A stretch of DNA of 7,769 nt from Bacteroidota bacterium. GTDB lineage: Bacteria; Bacteroidota; Bacteroidia; Bacteroidales; B18-G4. The stretch lies in contig QMPN01000138.1 in NCBI GenBank assembly GCA_003648575.1, forward strand, positions 1-7,769, given 5' to 3'. Below the pieces are notes generated by a model, which ran no database searches, was not told the origin of the DNA, and saw only the letters and a list, made by a program, of their open reading frames with translations. The position numbers and the translations under genes are program-made. The stretch's first letter is position 1; each line of letters starts with the position of its first letter. Of this stretch, positions 1 through 5,621 are shown piece by piece.

Positions 1-353
1 TGTGAAGGAGTTGTGTAAAACTCCATCCGTTTAGGTGCCCAGGCAACCACAGCATTGGATACAGATGACTGTGTATGCATTACAAGGGAAATGCGCTTAG
101 GGTGATAATTCAGGGAGTTGCCTGCAAAACCATAGACAGTGTCTAAGTATCCGGCCAGTTTCCTTGCCTGTGATTCATAATAATCCGGGAACAAAATTTT
201 TACATGTTCCGTGCTGATCTGCTTCCATTTTATGGAAGCCGCCTCCTGTCCGGTGCTGTAATACTGGGAATAGACATTTGGCCCTGCTACTGTCAATACT
301 GCCAGTATCAACAGCTTAAGGTAAATTCTCAGCGAATAAGCATGTAAATGCAT
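1..353 (-). CDS. N-terminal fragment of a secreted protein, possibly TolB-like/peptidase-MA-like (partial)
   Basis: An open frame of 117 full codons starts at ATG 353 and leaves the window at its left edge, so only the N-terminus is visible. Residues 1-29 look like a Sec signal peptide: a basic/polar start, a hydrophobic stretch LKLLILAVLTVAG (about 12-24) and a probable cut near VYS|Q. The mature part opens with SIKWKQISTEHVKILFPDYY, followed by an amphipathic helix-like stretch and, near the edge, SNAVVAWAPKRMEFYTTPSQ. From memory, this resembles the start of large Bacteroidota periplasmic or outer-membrane proteins that combine a peptidase-MA-like N-terminus with a TolB/WD40-type propeller. 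That is family recall rather than a motif proof, and no catalytic motif lies in the visible part. The start is 44 bp beyond the rluA stop in the same direction, so co-transcription with rluA and panB is plausible. There is no clear Shine-Dalgarno sequence, as is usual in this phylum. Confidence 0.7.
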   Translation of the reverse strand, partial: MHLHAYSLRIYLKLLILAVLTVAGPNVYSQYYSTGQEAASIKWKQISTEHVKILFPDYYESQARKLAGYLDTVYGFAGNSLNYHPKRISLVMHTQSSVSNAVVAWAPKRMEFYTTPS

Positions 354-397
354 TATCCAAAGTTAGAAAAAGATGGATAGAATGCATGAATGAATTA

Positions 398-1144
398 TCA
401 GGATGTAAGTTCTGACTCAAAATACTTCCACAGCGGGTCGTCCGGCACAGGGGCGATCACCTCCAGCAGTTCTTTCCTTACCGGGTGGATCATTGATATT
501 TTTCTTGCATGCAGATGGATGGAAGCATTTTTATTGGACCGTTTAGCACCGTACTTGAGATCGCCCTTGATAACACATCCGATCTCAGCCAGCTGAACCC
601 TGATCTGGTGATGCCTCCCGGTGAGCAGGTCAACTTCCAACAAATGATAATTGTCGGATGAGAAAAGAAAGCGGTAATCAAGCTCTGCTTTAAGCTTTCC
701 TTCACCCGGTTCCTTATAGGCATAGGACATGTTTTTCTTCTGGTTCTTTTTAAGATAATGGGTCAGATGGCCCTTATTATTGGGGGGCATTCCGGTAGTG
801 ACAGCCCAATATGTTTTATCGATCTTTCGTTCACGGATCATTTCGTTCAGGCGGGTGAGAGCCTTGCTCGTACGAGCAAAGATCACAGCCCCGCTAACCG
901 GCCTGTCGAGGCGATGGACCACCCCAAGGTAAACATCTCCCGGCTTATTATACTTATCCTTGATATATTTCTTAACAGCCTCGCTCAGTGGCACATCTCC
1001 GGTCTTATCGCCCTGCACAATATCCGACGAACGCTTATTAATTATAATGATATGATTATCCTCATAGAGGACCTCGGAGGGAGATATGTTGCGGATTTTT
1101 TTAATCGATCTGGGCTTAAGAATCCTGTGGAGTTCATTGTCCAT
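398..1144 (-). CDS. RluA-family pseudouridine synthase
   Basis: This 248-residue protein is predicted to isomerise specific uridines in rRNA or tRNA to pseudouridine in the cytoplasm; the target base cannot be told from sequence. The catalytic motif is VVHRLDRPVSG (residues 75-85), with Asp80 as the expected nucleophile. The family's second block is LLTGRHHQIRVQLA (173-186), where His replaces the more usual Thr of TGRTHQIR. The C-terminal IHLHARKISMIHP block is at 209-221. The conserved fold begins near EVLYEDNHIIIINK (about 24), so there is no N-terminal S4 RNA-binding domain, as in the short RluA-like subgroup rather than full RluC/RluD. ATG 1144 is the first ATG after an in-frame TAG a few codons upstream, and no other ATG occurs before the conserved core. 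The first three codons overlap the edge of a heptad repeat block. The gene lies between panB and the secreted-protein gene, all leftward. Confidence 0.93.
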   Translation of the reverse strand: MDNELHRILKPRSIKKIRNISPSEVLYEDNHIIIINKRSSDIVQGDKTGDVPLSEAVKKYIKDKYNKPGDVYLGVVHRLDRPVSGAVIFARTSKALTRLNEMIRERKIDKTYWAVTTGMPPNNKGHLTHYLKKNQKKNMSYAYKEPGEGKLKAELDYRFLFSSDNYHLLEVDLLTGRHHQIRVQLAEIGCVIKGDLKYGAKRSNKNASIHLHARKISMIHPVRKELLEVIAPVPDDPLWKYFESELTS

Positions 1145-1254
1145 TCCAGATTCTACATTCTACATTTATCATTTCAATCTAAGCTCATCACTCACTACTC
1201 TGCACTTAAATTCATCACTAATCATTAATAATTAATAACTAATAACTCCTAATA
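1136..1254. repeat. Degenerate 7-bp repeat block A (composite intergenic repeat)
   Basis: Read from 1136 in steps of seven, this stretch gives ATTGTCC, ATTCCAG, ATTCTAC, ATTCTAC, ATTTATC, ATTTCAA, TCTAAGC, then a diverged middle with CATCACT-type units, and then AATCATT, AATAATT, AATAACT, AATAACT, CCTAATA. It fills the 104-bp spacer between panB and rluA and overlaps the first codons of rluA at one end and the panB stop region (1249-1254) at the other. Block B after dnaK carries the same succession of units in the same orientation. The 7-bp phase is clear at both ends and blurred in the middle (about 1178-1212). Confidence 0.75.
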
Positions 1255-2064
1255 CTGTTCTCTTTCATTCGGAAAATCAGAACTCTTCACATCACCAATG
1301 TACGACTTTACCGAGCCTTTTATCTCTTCACTCAGGTTATGATACCTGCGCAGGAACCTTGGAGAAAATTCCTGGGTTATTCCCAGCATATCGTGCAGGA
1401 CGAGTACCTGTCCGTCGACCTGGTTCCCGGCACCGATTCCTATGATAGGGATCTTTACCTTTTGAGTAACCTCTCCCCCCAGTTTTGCAGGGATCTTTTC
1501 GAGTATCAGGGCAAAACAACCTGCTTCCTCAAGTATATGCGCATCGTGGACAAGCTTCCTGGCTTCATCTTCTTCGGTAGCCCTGACGACATATGTCCCG
1601 AATTTGTGGATCGATTGTGGTGTAAGTCCCAGGTGTCCCATCACAGGGATCCCGGCCGTTAGTATCCGCTCAACCGATTCATGGATCTCCTCCCCTCCTT
1701 CCAGTTTCACTGCATTGGCACCGGCCTCCTTCATGATCCTGATCGCAGAATGCAAGGCTTCCTTGGAATCTCCCTGATAAGTTCCAAATGGAAGGTCAAC
1801 CACCACAAGAGCCCTCTTCACTGCCCGCATTACAGATGATGCATGATATATCATGTCATTCAGGGTTATGGGGAGGGTCGTTTTATGGCCTGCCATCACG
1901 TTGGAGGCAGAATCACCAACAAGGATTATGTCAATACCGGCCTGGTCGAGGATACGGGCCATACTGAAATCATATGCAGTAAGCATGGCGATTTTCTCCT
2001 GCTTTAACTTCATCTCCTGCAGCACATGAGTGGTTATCTTGGGAAAGGTAGCTTCTAATTCCAT
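1249..2064 (-). CDS. panB: 3-methyl-2-oxobutanoate hydroxymethyltransferase (ketopantoate hydroxymethyltransferase)
   Basis: PanB transfers a hydroxymethyl group from 5,10-methylene-tetrahydrofolate to 2-oxoisovalerate, giving ketopantoate, the first committed step to pantothenate and CoA. The 271-residue protein shows the whole (beta/alpha)8 family signature: [10 protein letters not shown] (27-36), LVGDS with Asp51, [10 protein letters not shown] with Asp90, KLEGGE with Glu122, [14 protein letters not shown] (138-151), LILEKIP with Glu189, and [18 protein letters not shown] (205-222). By alignment from memory with E. coli PanB, Asp51, Asp90 and Glu122 correspond to the Mg2+ ligands and Glu189 to the catalytic acid/base, so the enzyme looks intact. 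The frame extends upstream to a TTG at 2121, but ATG 2064 is preferred: it is preceded by AGAAGG with a 6-nt spacer, and the TTG lies upstream of the likely promoter box. No panC or panD lies nearby. The stop codon touches a heptad repeat that fills the 104-bp spacer to rluA. Confidence 0.97.
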   Translation of the reverse strand: MELEATFPKITTHVLQEMKLKQEKIAMLTAYDFSMARILDQAGIDIILVGDSASNVMAGHKTTLPITLNDMIYHASSVMRAVKRALVVVDLPFGTYQGDSKEALHSAIRIMKEAGANAVKLEGGEEIHESVERILTAGIPVMGHLGLTPQSIHKFGTYVVRATEEDEARKLVHDAHILEEAGCFALILEKIPAKLGGEVTQKVKIPIIGIGAGNQVDGQVLVLHDMLGITQEFSPRFLRRYHNLSEEIKGSVKSYIGDVKSSDFPNEREQY

Positions 2065-2070
2065 ACTTGT

Positions 2071-2076
2071 CCTTCT
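2071..2076 (-). promoter_or_regulatory. Shine-Dalgarno site of panB
   Basis: On the minus strand AGAAGG ends 6 nt before ATG 2064. It is the clearest ribosome binding site in the window, where most starts lack one, and it decides the panB start in favour of ATG 2064 over the upstream TTG 2121. Confidence 0.7.
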
Positions 2077-2100
2077 TAGGTTGATTATCAATAGCTGGTG

Positions 2101-2108
2101 CAAAGATA
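2101..2108 (-). promoter_or_regulatory. Candidate -7 box (TATCTTTG) for panB
   Basis: The minus strand reads TATCTTTG, an exact match to the Bacteroidota housekeeping -7 element TAnnTTTG, 36 nt upstream of the panB ATG. A good TTTG -33 element at the expected distance is not seen. That position falls at the end of the CCAGYAR heptad array, whose minus-strand text reads CTGCTGG. The match is six fixed bases, so chance cannot be excluded, but the placement in a divergent spacer supports it. Confidence 0.45.
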
Positions 2109-2122
2109 TAAAGAAATACAAA

Positions 2123-2185
2123 CCAGCAGCCAGCAGCCAGCAACCAGTAGCCAGCAGCCAGCAACCAGTAGCCAGTAACCAGCAA
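2123..2185. repeat. Tandem 7-bp repeat array, consensus CCAGYAR, nine units
   Basis: Nine head-to-tail heptads run without interruption: CCAGCAG, CCAGCAG, CCAGCAA, CCAGTAG, CCAGCAG, CCAGCAA, CCAGTAG, CCAGTAA, CCAGCAA. Variation is confined to positions 5 (C/T) and 7 (G/A), both transitions. A higher-order 21-bp unit is exactly duplicated (2130-2150 and 2151-2171). The array lies in the divergent spacer between panB and the lipoprotein gene, beginning 15 bp upstream of the panB -7 box and ending 40 bp before the lipoprotein -7 box. Open frames crossing it only encode repeats such as GYWLLAA and are not credible genes. Confidence 0.95.
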
Positions 2186-2225
2186 ATAAATCATGCCCAA
2201 AACATCGCATATGCATTTTTTTATA

Positions 2226-2233
2226 TACTTTTG
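2226..2233 (+). promoter_or_regulatory. Candidate -7 box (TACTTTTG) for the lipoprotein gene
   Basis: TACTTTTG matches TAnnTTTG exactly and ends 20 nt before ATG 2254, leaving room for a short leader. No convincing TTTG is visible about 19 nt further upstream, so the -33 side is weak. The surrounding text is T-rich. Confidence 0.45.
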
Positions 2234-2253
2234 TCATCCTCAAATTGCACTAG

Positions 2254-3240
2254 ATGAAGAAACTCTCATTACTACTGCTCGCCTTTACAGGGCTGATGCT
2301 TTTTAACAGATGCAGCACTGATGTTGATATAAATGCCGATTACCAGCAAATCACGGTTGTTTACGGGCTTCTCGATCCCTATGAGGATACTACCTACCTG
2401 AAAATAAACAAAGCCTTTCTGGGCTCCGAAAATGCTCTGATCATGGCGAAAATCCCAGATTCCAGTGAATTTATTGAAAAACTGGATGTCAGGATATGGC
2501 CTGAAGACGACCCACAGGATATTGCCTACTTTGATACAATTACCATCACCAATAAAGAGGAGGGTGTGTTTTATAACCCAAACCAGATAATTTATTATAG
2601 TGCCTTCCAACCTGAAACAGATAAAAAGTATATACTTCGTATCCTTTATAAGGAAACGGAAATAACTTCCGACGCTGCCACCTTTCAGTTCGTGTTTACG
2701 GATATAACATCGCCGGGCTTTGCCAAAAAAATAGGCATTAACGATAACGCAGACCCGAAAGCTGTGATCTGGAACCGTAAGGAGGAGGCTCCACGCTACG
2801 ACCTTACCATCCGCTTCCATTACAAAGAGCTTATGGAAGGATCAGCAGATACTGTGTACCGCTTCTTCGACTGGCATAAGGATACAAAGAAAGCCCTTAT
2901 TGGCCCGGAGGTAGAATCTTACTATACCGGCAGCACATTTTATGCAGCACTTACTGCCTTTGTCCCTTATGAAGATGCAGCAAAAGAGGCTAAGGTTACG
3001 GATCGCTTCACCAGCACCTTGCAATTCATTGTTGAAGCCGGAGGCAAGGAACTGAATACCTATATGGAGGTTAACGAACCTTCCAGCAGCATTATTCAGG
3101 ACCGGCCTGCATATACTAATATCACTAATGGAATTGGTATTTTTTCCTCCAGGGCTACTGCCATTAAACCGAAAAAACTCAATGATGTAACGGTAGCCTA
3201 TATCAAAGGAAGTTACAGCTGGCTGAAATTCCGGTACTAA
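2254..3240 (+). CDS. DUF4249-like predicted lipoprotein
   Basis: This 328-residue predicted envelope protein has no assigned biochemical function. Residues 1-20 form a lipoprotein-type signal: MKK, the hydrophobic LSLLLLAFTGLMLF, then Cys20. The residue before the cysteine is Arg (FNRC) rather than the usual Gly/Ala/Ser, so lipidation is likely but not certain. The mature start CSTDVDINAD is acidic, compatible with, though not proof of, surface export as described for Bacteroidota lipoproteins. Recognisable stretches are VVYGLLDPYEDTTYLKINKA (about 35-54) and, near the C-terminus, TNITNGIGIFSSR (288-300). Both resemble the DUF4249 family, which is often found in Bacteroidota genomes; the family call is from memory. 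The rest appears rich in beta strands. No TonB-dependent receptor gene lies beside it, although DUF4249 genes often sit near one. It is divergent from panB and co-directional with dnaK, 199 bp upstream. Confidence 0.85.
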   Translation: MKKLSLLLLAFTGLMLFNRCSTDVDINADYQQITVVYGLLDPYEDTTYLKINKAFLGSENALIMAKIPDSSEFIEKLDVRIWPEDDPQDIAYFDTITITNKEEGVFYNPNQIIYYSAFQPETDKKYILRILYKETEITSDAATFQFVFTDITSPGFAKKIGINDNADPKAVIWNRKEEAPRYDLTIRFHYKELMEGSADTVYRFFDWHKDTKKALIGPEVESYYTGSTFYAALTAFVPYEDAAKEAKVTDRFTSTLQFIVEAGGKELNTYMEVNEPSSSIIQDRPAYTNITNGIGIFSSRATAIKPKKLNDVTVAYIKGSYSWLKFRY

Positions 3241-3277
3241 GACCTCAATTCCCTTTCTCATCCCGGTTCAATGATGC

Positions 3278-3295
3278 AGGACACACGATAGTCCT
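3278..3295 (+). other. Small inverted repeat after the lipoprotein gene
   Basis: AGGAC and GTCCT form a 5-bp stem around an 8-nt loop, 38 bp after the lipoprotein stop. The following sequence is T-rich (3304-3330) but has no immediate T-run, so this is at best a weak terminator. Apart from it and the element near 3375, the spacer 3241-3439 shows no gene. Confidence 0.25.
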
Positions 3296-3374
3296 CATTA
3301 ACGATTTACATTGCTTTTCTGCCTTTTTGTCACAAAGATGAAGGAAAACATCTCTTTTTCTGTCATATTCCCCA

Positions 3375-3401
3375 TTGGCACAATCATTGACATAGTGCAA
3401 T
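3375..3401 (+). promoter_or_regulatory. dnaK upstream element: CIRCE-like inverted repeat and/or sigma-54-like promoter
   Basis: Two readings overlap. As an operator, the half-sites TTGGCACAA and TAGTGCAAT are separated by exactly 9 bp, the geometry of CIRCE (TTAGCACTC-N9-GAGTGCTAA). Each half matches CIRCE at six of nine positions, and the two halves are complementary at six of nine. As a promoter, TGGCAC (3376-3381) and TTGAC (3387-3391) place GG and GA with the 10-bp gap of sigma-54 -24/-12 sites; the -12 element has GA instead of GC. That reading would start transcription near 3402, about 38 nt before ATG 3440. Both are weak matches individually; the position upstream of a heat-shock gene is what makes them notable. 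No TAnnTTTG box was found in this spacer. Confidence 0.4.
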
Positions 3402-3439
3402 CAGAAAACAAAATGTAAAACAAAAAAATATATTAACAA

Positions 3440-5365
3440 ATGGGAAAAATAATTGGAATAGACTTAGGAACTACCAATTCTTGTGTTGCCGTAATGGAAG
3501 GTAACGAGCCTGTTGTTATTCCAAACAGTGAAGGACGCAGGACTACACCATCCATTGTAGCATTTACAGAGAATGGAGAACGTAAAGTTGGTGATCCCGC
3601 CAAAAGGCAGGCCATCACCAATCCGGAAAAAACAGTATATAGTATCAAACGTTTTATGGGAGAAACTTATGACAGGGTTTCAACCGAAATTAAGCGTGTA
3701 CCTTATAAAGTTGTAAAAGGTGATAATAATACACCACGAGTACAGATTGATGACAGAAAATACACACCACAGGAGATCTCAGCCATAATTCTTCAAAAAA
3801 TGAAGAAGACTGCTGAAGATTACCTGGGGCAGGATGTTACAGAAGCTGTTATTACTGTACCGGCTTATTTTAGCGATTCGCAGCGTCAGGCTACCAAGGA
3901 AGCCGGTGAAATTGCCGGACTGCAGGTACGCAGGATCATTAATGAACCAACGGCTGCAGCCCTGGCCTATGGCCTTGATAAAAAAGCCACCGACGTGAAG
4001 GTTGCTGTATTTGACCTCGGTGGAGGAACATTCGACATTTCTATCCTCGAACTCGGTGATGGGGTGTTTGAAGTAAAATCCACTAATGGTAATACACACC
4101 TTGGCGGTGATGATTTTGATGATGCCATCATCCAATGGCTCGCTGAAGAATTCAAAAAAGATGAAGGCATCGACCTTCACAAGGACCCCGTTGCCATGCA
4201 GAGGCTCAAAGAAGCAGCCGAAAAGGCAAAGATCGAGCTCTCAAGTTCCACTGAGACTGAGATCAACCTGCCTTACATCATGCCCGTTGACGGTATCCCG
4301 AAACACCTTGTCAGGAAACTCAGCAGGTCTAAGTTCGAGCAGCTTTGTGATAAATATATCCAGGCTACAATCGAACCATGTAAGCTTGCACTGAAAGATG
4401 CAGGATTAAAGGCTTCCGATATCGACGACATAATTCTCGTTGGAGGCTCAACACGTATTCCTGCAATTCAGAAAGTGGTAAATGATTTCTTTGGTAAAGA
4501 GCCCTCCAAAGGCGTGAATGCCGATGAAGTTGTTGCCGTAGGTGCCGCCATCCAGGGTGGTGTGCTCACCGGTGAGGTAAAGGATGTATTACTCCTTGAT
4601 GTAACCCCACTTTCATTGGGTATCGAAACACTCGGTAGCGTTATGACCAAACTGATCGAATCAAATACGACCATCCCTACCAAGAAGTCAGAAACATTTT
4701 CAACTGCCGCTGACAACCAGCCTTCTGTTGAAATCCATGTACTGCAGGGAGAGAGGCCTATGGCTGCCGGAAACAAGAGCATCGGAAGGTTCCATCTCGA
4801 CGGGATCCCACCTGCACCCAGGGGAGTGCCCCAGGTTGAGGTAACATTTGATATTGATGCAAATGGTATCCTTAGTGTATCGGCCAAGGATAAAGGAACA
4901 GGCAAATCACAGCAGATCCGCATTGAAGCCTCTTCCGGGCTTAGCGAAGATGAGATCAACAAGATGAAGCAGGAAGCCGAGGCCAATGCCGATGAAGATC
5001 AAAAAGCCAAAGAAAAGGTTGATAAGCTGAATAGTGCAGATGCGATGATCTTCCAGACCGAAAAACAGCTCAAAGAATATGGCGACAAACTCCCGGACGA
5101 GAAGAAGGCAGAGATTGAAGGCGCACTGATAGAGCTGAAAGAGGCACACAAGAACCAGGACGTCGAAGCCATCGATGCCGCACTGGAAAAGATGAATGCC
5201 ATGTGGCAGGCTGCCAGCTCCGAGATGTATCAGAATACTGAACAGCCCGGTGGAGAACAGCAAGCCGGACAGGAAACACCGGGAGGTGACCCAAATGCCG
5301 GTGGCGGTGACGAGGAAGTCACCGATGTCGACTTCGAAGAAGTGCCACCCGATGACAAGAAGTAA
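3440..5365 (+). CDS. dnaK: Molecular chaperone DnaK (Hsp70)
   Basis: DnaK is an ATP-driven cytosolic chaperone that binds exposed hydrophobic peptides and works with DnaJ and GrpE in folding and heat-shock recovery. The 641 residues are full family length. The ATPase domain shows [17 protein letters not shown] (5-21), [20 protein letters not shown] (137-156), [13 protein letters not shown] (166-178), [15 protein letters not shown] (191-205) and [16 protein letters not shown] (332-347). The interdomain linker [10 protein letters not shown] is at 382-391. The substrate-binding part includes [13 protein letters not shown] and [20 protein letters not shown]. The helical lid is followed by a Gly/Gln-rich tail (about 601-623) and the C-terminal [11 protein letters not shown] (625-635). 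ATG 3440 starts right at [10 protein letters not shown] and has only an A-rich, Shine-Dalgarno-less leader. dnaJ, grpE and hrcA are not adjacent on either side, so it looks monocistronic, with its own upstream element and terminator. Confidence 0.99.
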   Translation: MGKIIGIDLGTTNSCVAVMEGNEPVVIPNSEGRRTTPSIVAFTENGERKVGDPAKRQAITNPEKTVYSIKRFMGETYDRVSTEIKRVPYKVVKGDNNTPRVQIDDRKYTPQEISAIILQKMKKTAEDYLGQDVTEAVITVPAYFSDSQRQATKEAGEIAGLQVRRIINEPTAAALAYGLDKKATDVKVAVFDLGGGTFDISILELGDGVFEVKSTNGNTHLGGDDFDDAIIQWLAEEFKKDEGIDLHKDPVAMQRLKEAAEKAKIELSSSTETEINLPYIMPVDGIPKHLVRKLSRSKFEQLCDKYIQATIEPCKLALKDAGLKASDIDDIILVGGSTRIPAIQKVVNDFFGKEPSKGVNADEVVAVGAAIQGGVLTGEVKDVLLLDVTPLSLGIETLGSVMTKLIESNTTIPTKKSETFSTAADNQPSVEIHVLQGERPMAAGNKSIGRFHLDGIPPAPRGVPQVEVTFDIDANGILSVSAKDKGTGKSQQIRIEASSGLSEDEINKMKQEAEANADEDQKAKEKVDKLNSADAMIFQTEKQLKEYGDKLPDEKKAEIEGALIELKEAHKNQDVEAIDAALEKMNAMWQAASSEMYQNTEQPGGEQQAGQETPGGDPNAGGGDEEVTDVDFEEVPPDDKK

Positions 5366-5385
5366 TTCGAAAACATATCATACTC

Positions 5386-5412
5386 AAGCCCTGCAAATTG
5401 CGGGGCTTTTTT
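5386..5412 (+). terminator. Intrinsic terminator of dnaK
   Basis: A 9-bp stem pairs AAGCCCTGC (5386-5394) with GCGGGGCTT (5400-5408), including one G-U wobble, around the loop AAATT. The T-run TTTTTT (5407-5412) follows and partly joins the stem. It begins 20 bp after the dnaK stop and is the most convincing terminator in the window. It is followed at once by heptad repeat block B. Confidence 0.92.
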
Positions 5413-5490
5413 ATTGTCCAGTCTACATTCTACATTCTACATTTTCAATCTCCACTAAGCAATAATCATTAATCATTAATAACTCCCTAC
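5413..5490. repeat. Degenerate 7-bp repeat block B (second copy of the composite repeat)
   Basis: Starting directly after the dnaK terminator T-run, the units are ATTGTCC, AGTCTAC, ATTCTAC, ATTCTAC, then TTTTCAATCT, CTAAGCA, then ATAATCA, TTAATCA, TTAATAA and CTCCCTA. Order and orientation match block A: ATTGTCC first, an ATTCTAC run, TTTCAATCT, CTAAGC, the AATCATTAAT part, then AATAACTCC. Block B is shorter because it lacks the diverged middle of block A. No coding capacity is apparent. Confidence 0.75.
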
Positions 5491-5621
5491 AAGATTTTAT
5501 TCACCATTGTTAACAAAAATTTAACCCTCTCCCCTTTACAATTTGCCAAAAAATCACCAAATTTGTATATTATAAGAATTGACATTCTTTTTAGAAATAT
5601 TTAACCTTAATATATTAAATT
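5491..5621 (+). other. AT-rich leader region before the secreted multidomain gene
   Basis: This spacer holds the palindrome TTGTTAACAA (5507-5516), a near-match to a -7 box (TACAATTTG near 5537-5545, one base too long) and a very AT-rich stretch up to ATG 5622. No exact TAnnTTTG box or Shine-Dalgarno sequence was found, so the promoter is not located. The dnaK terminator upstream implies the next gene has its own promoter here. Confidence 0.4.

Noticed and set aside
358..365. Exact TAACTTTG (-7 type box) on the minus strand before the left-edge gene
   Set aside because: It ends only 4 nt before ATG 353, which would require a leaderless or downstream start, and no -33 element is present. Some exact TAnnTTTG matches are expected by chance in a window this size.
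758..1228. Plus-strand open frame opposite the pseudouridine synthase gene
   Set aside because: It is the antisense shadow of a clearly conserved gene, and its product shows no recognisable domain.
1136..1254. Attachment site or insertion sequence remnant for the pair of composite repeats
   Set aside because: Both copies are in direct orientation, internally heptad-phased, without terminal inverted repeats, target duplications or an integrase or transposase in the window. The 4.2 kb between them holds ordinary chromosomal genes.
2065..2121. N-terminal extension of panB from TTG 2121 (19 extra residues)
   Set aside because: ATG 2064 has a good Shine-Dalgarno sequence, starts at the conserved PanB length, and the extension would lie across the candidate -7 box at 2101-2108.
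2123..2185. CRISPR array
   Set aside because: The units are contiguous 7-mers with no spacers, and no cas genes are present.
1970..2200. Minus-strand open frame encoding GYWLLAA-type repeats
   Set aside because: It is a translation of the CCAGYAR array running into panB in another frame; it has no non-repeat content of its own.
3440..5365. Anomalous Gly/Gln-rich tail of DnaK as a novel domain
   Set aside because: Gly/Gln-rich variable tails before the [15 protein letters not shown] end are normal in bacterial DnaK.
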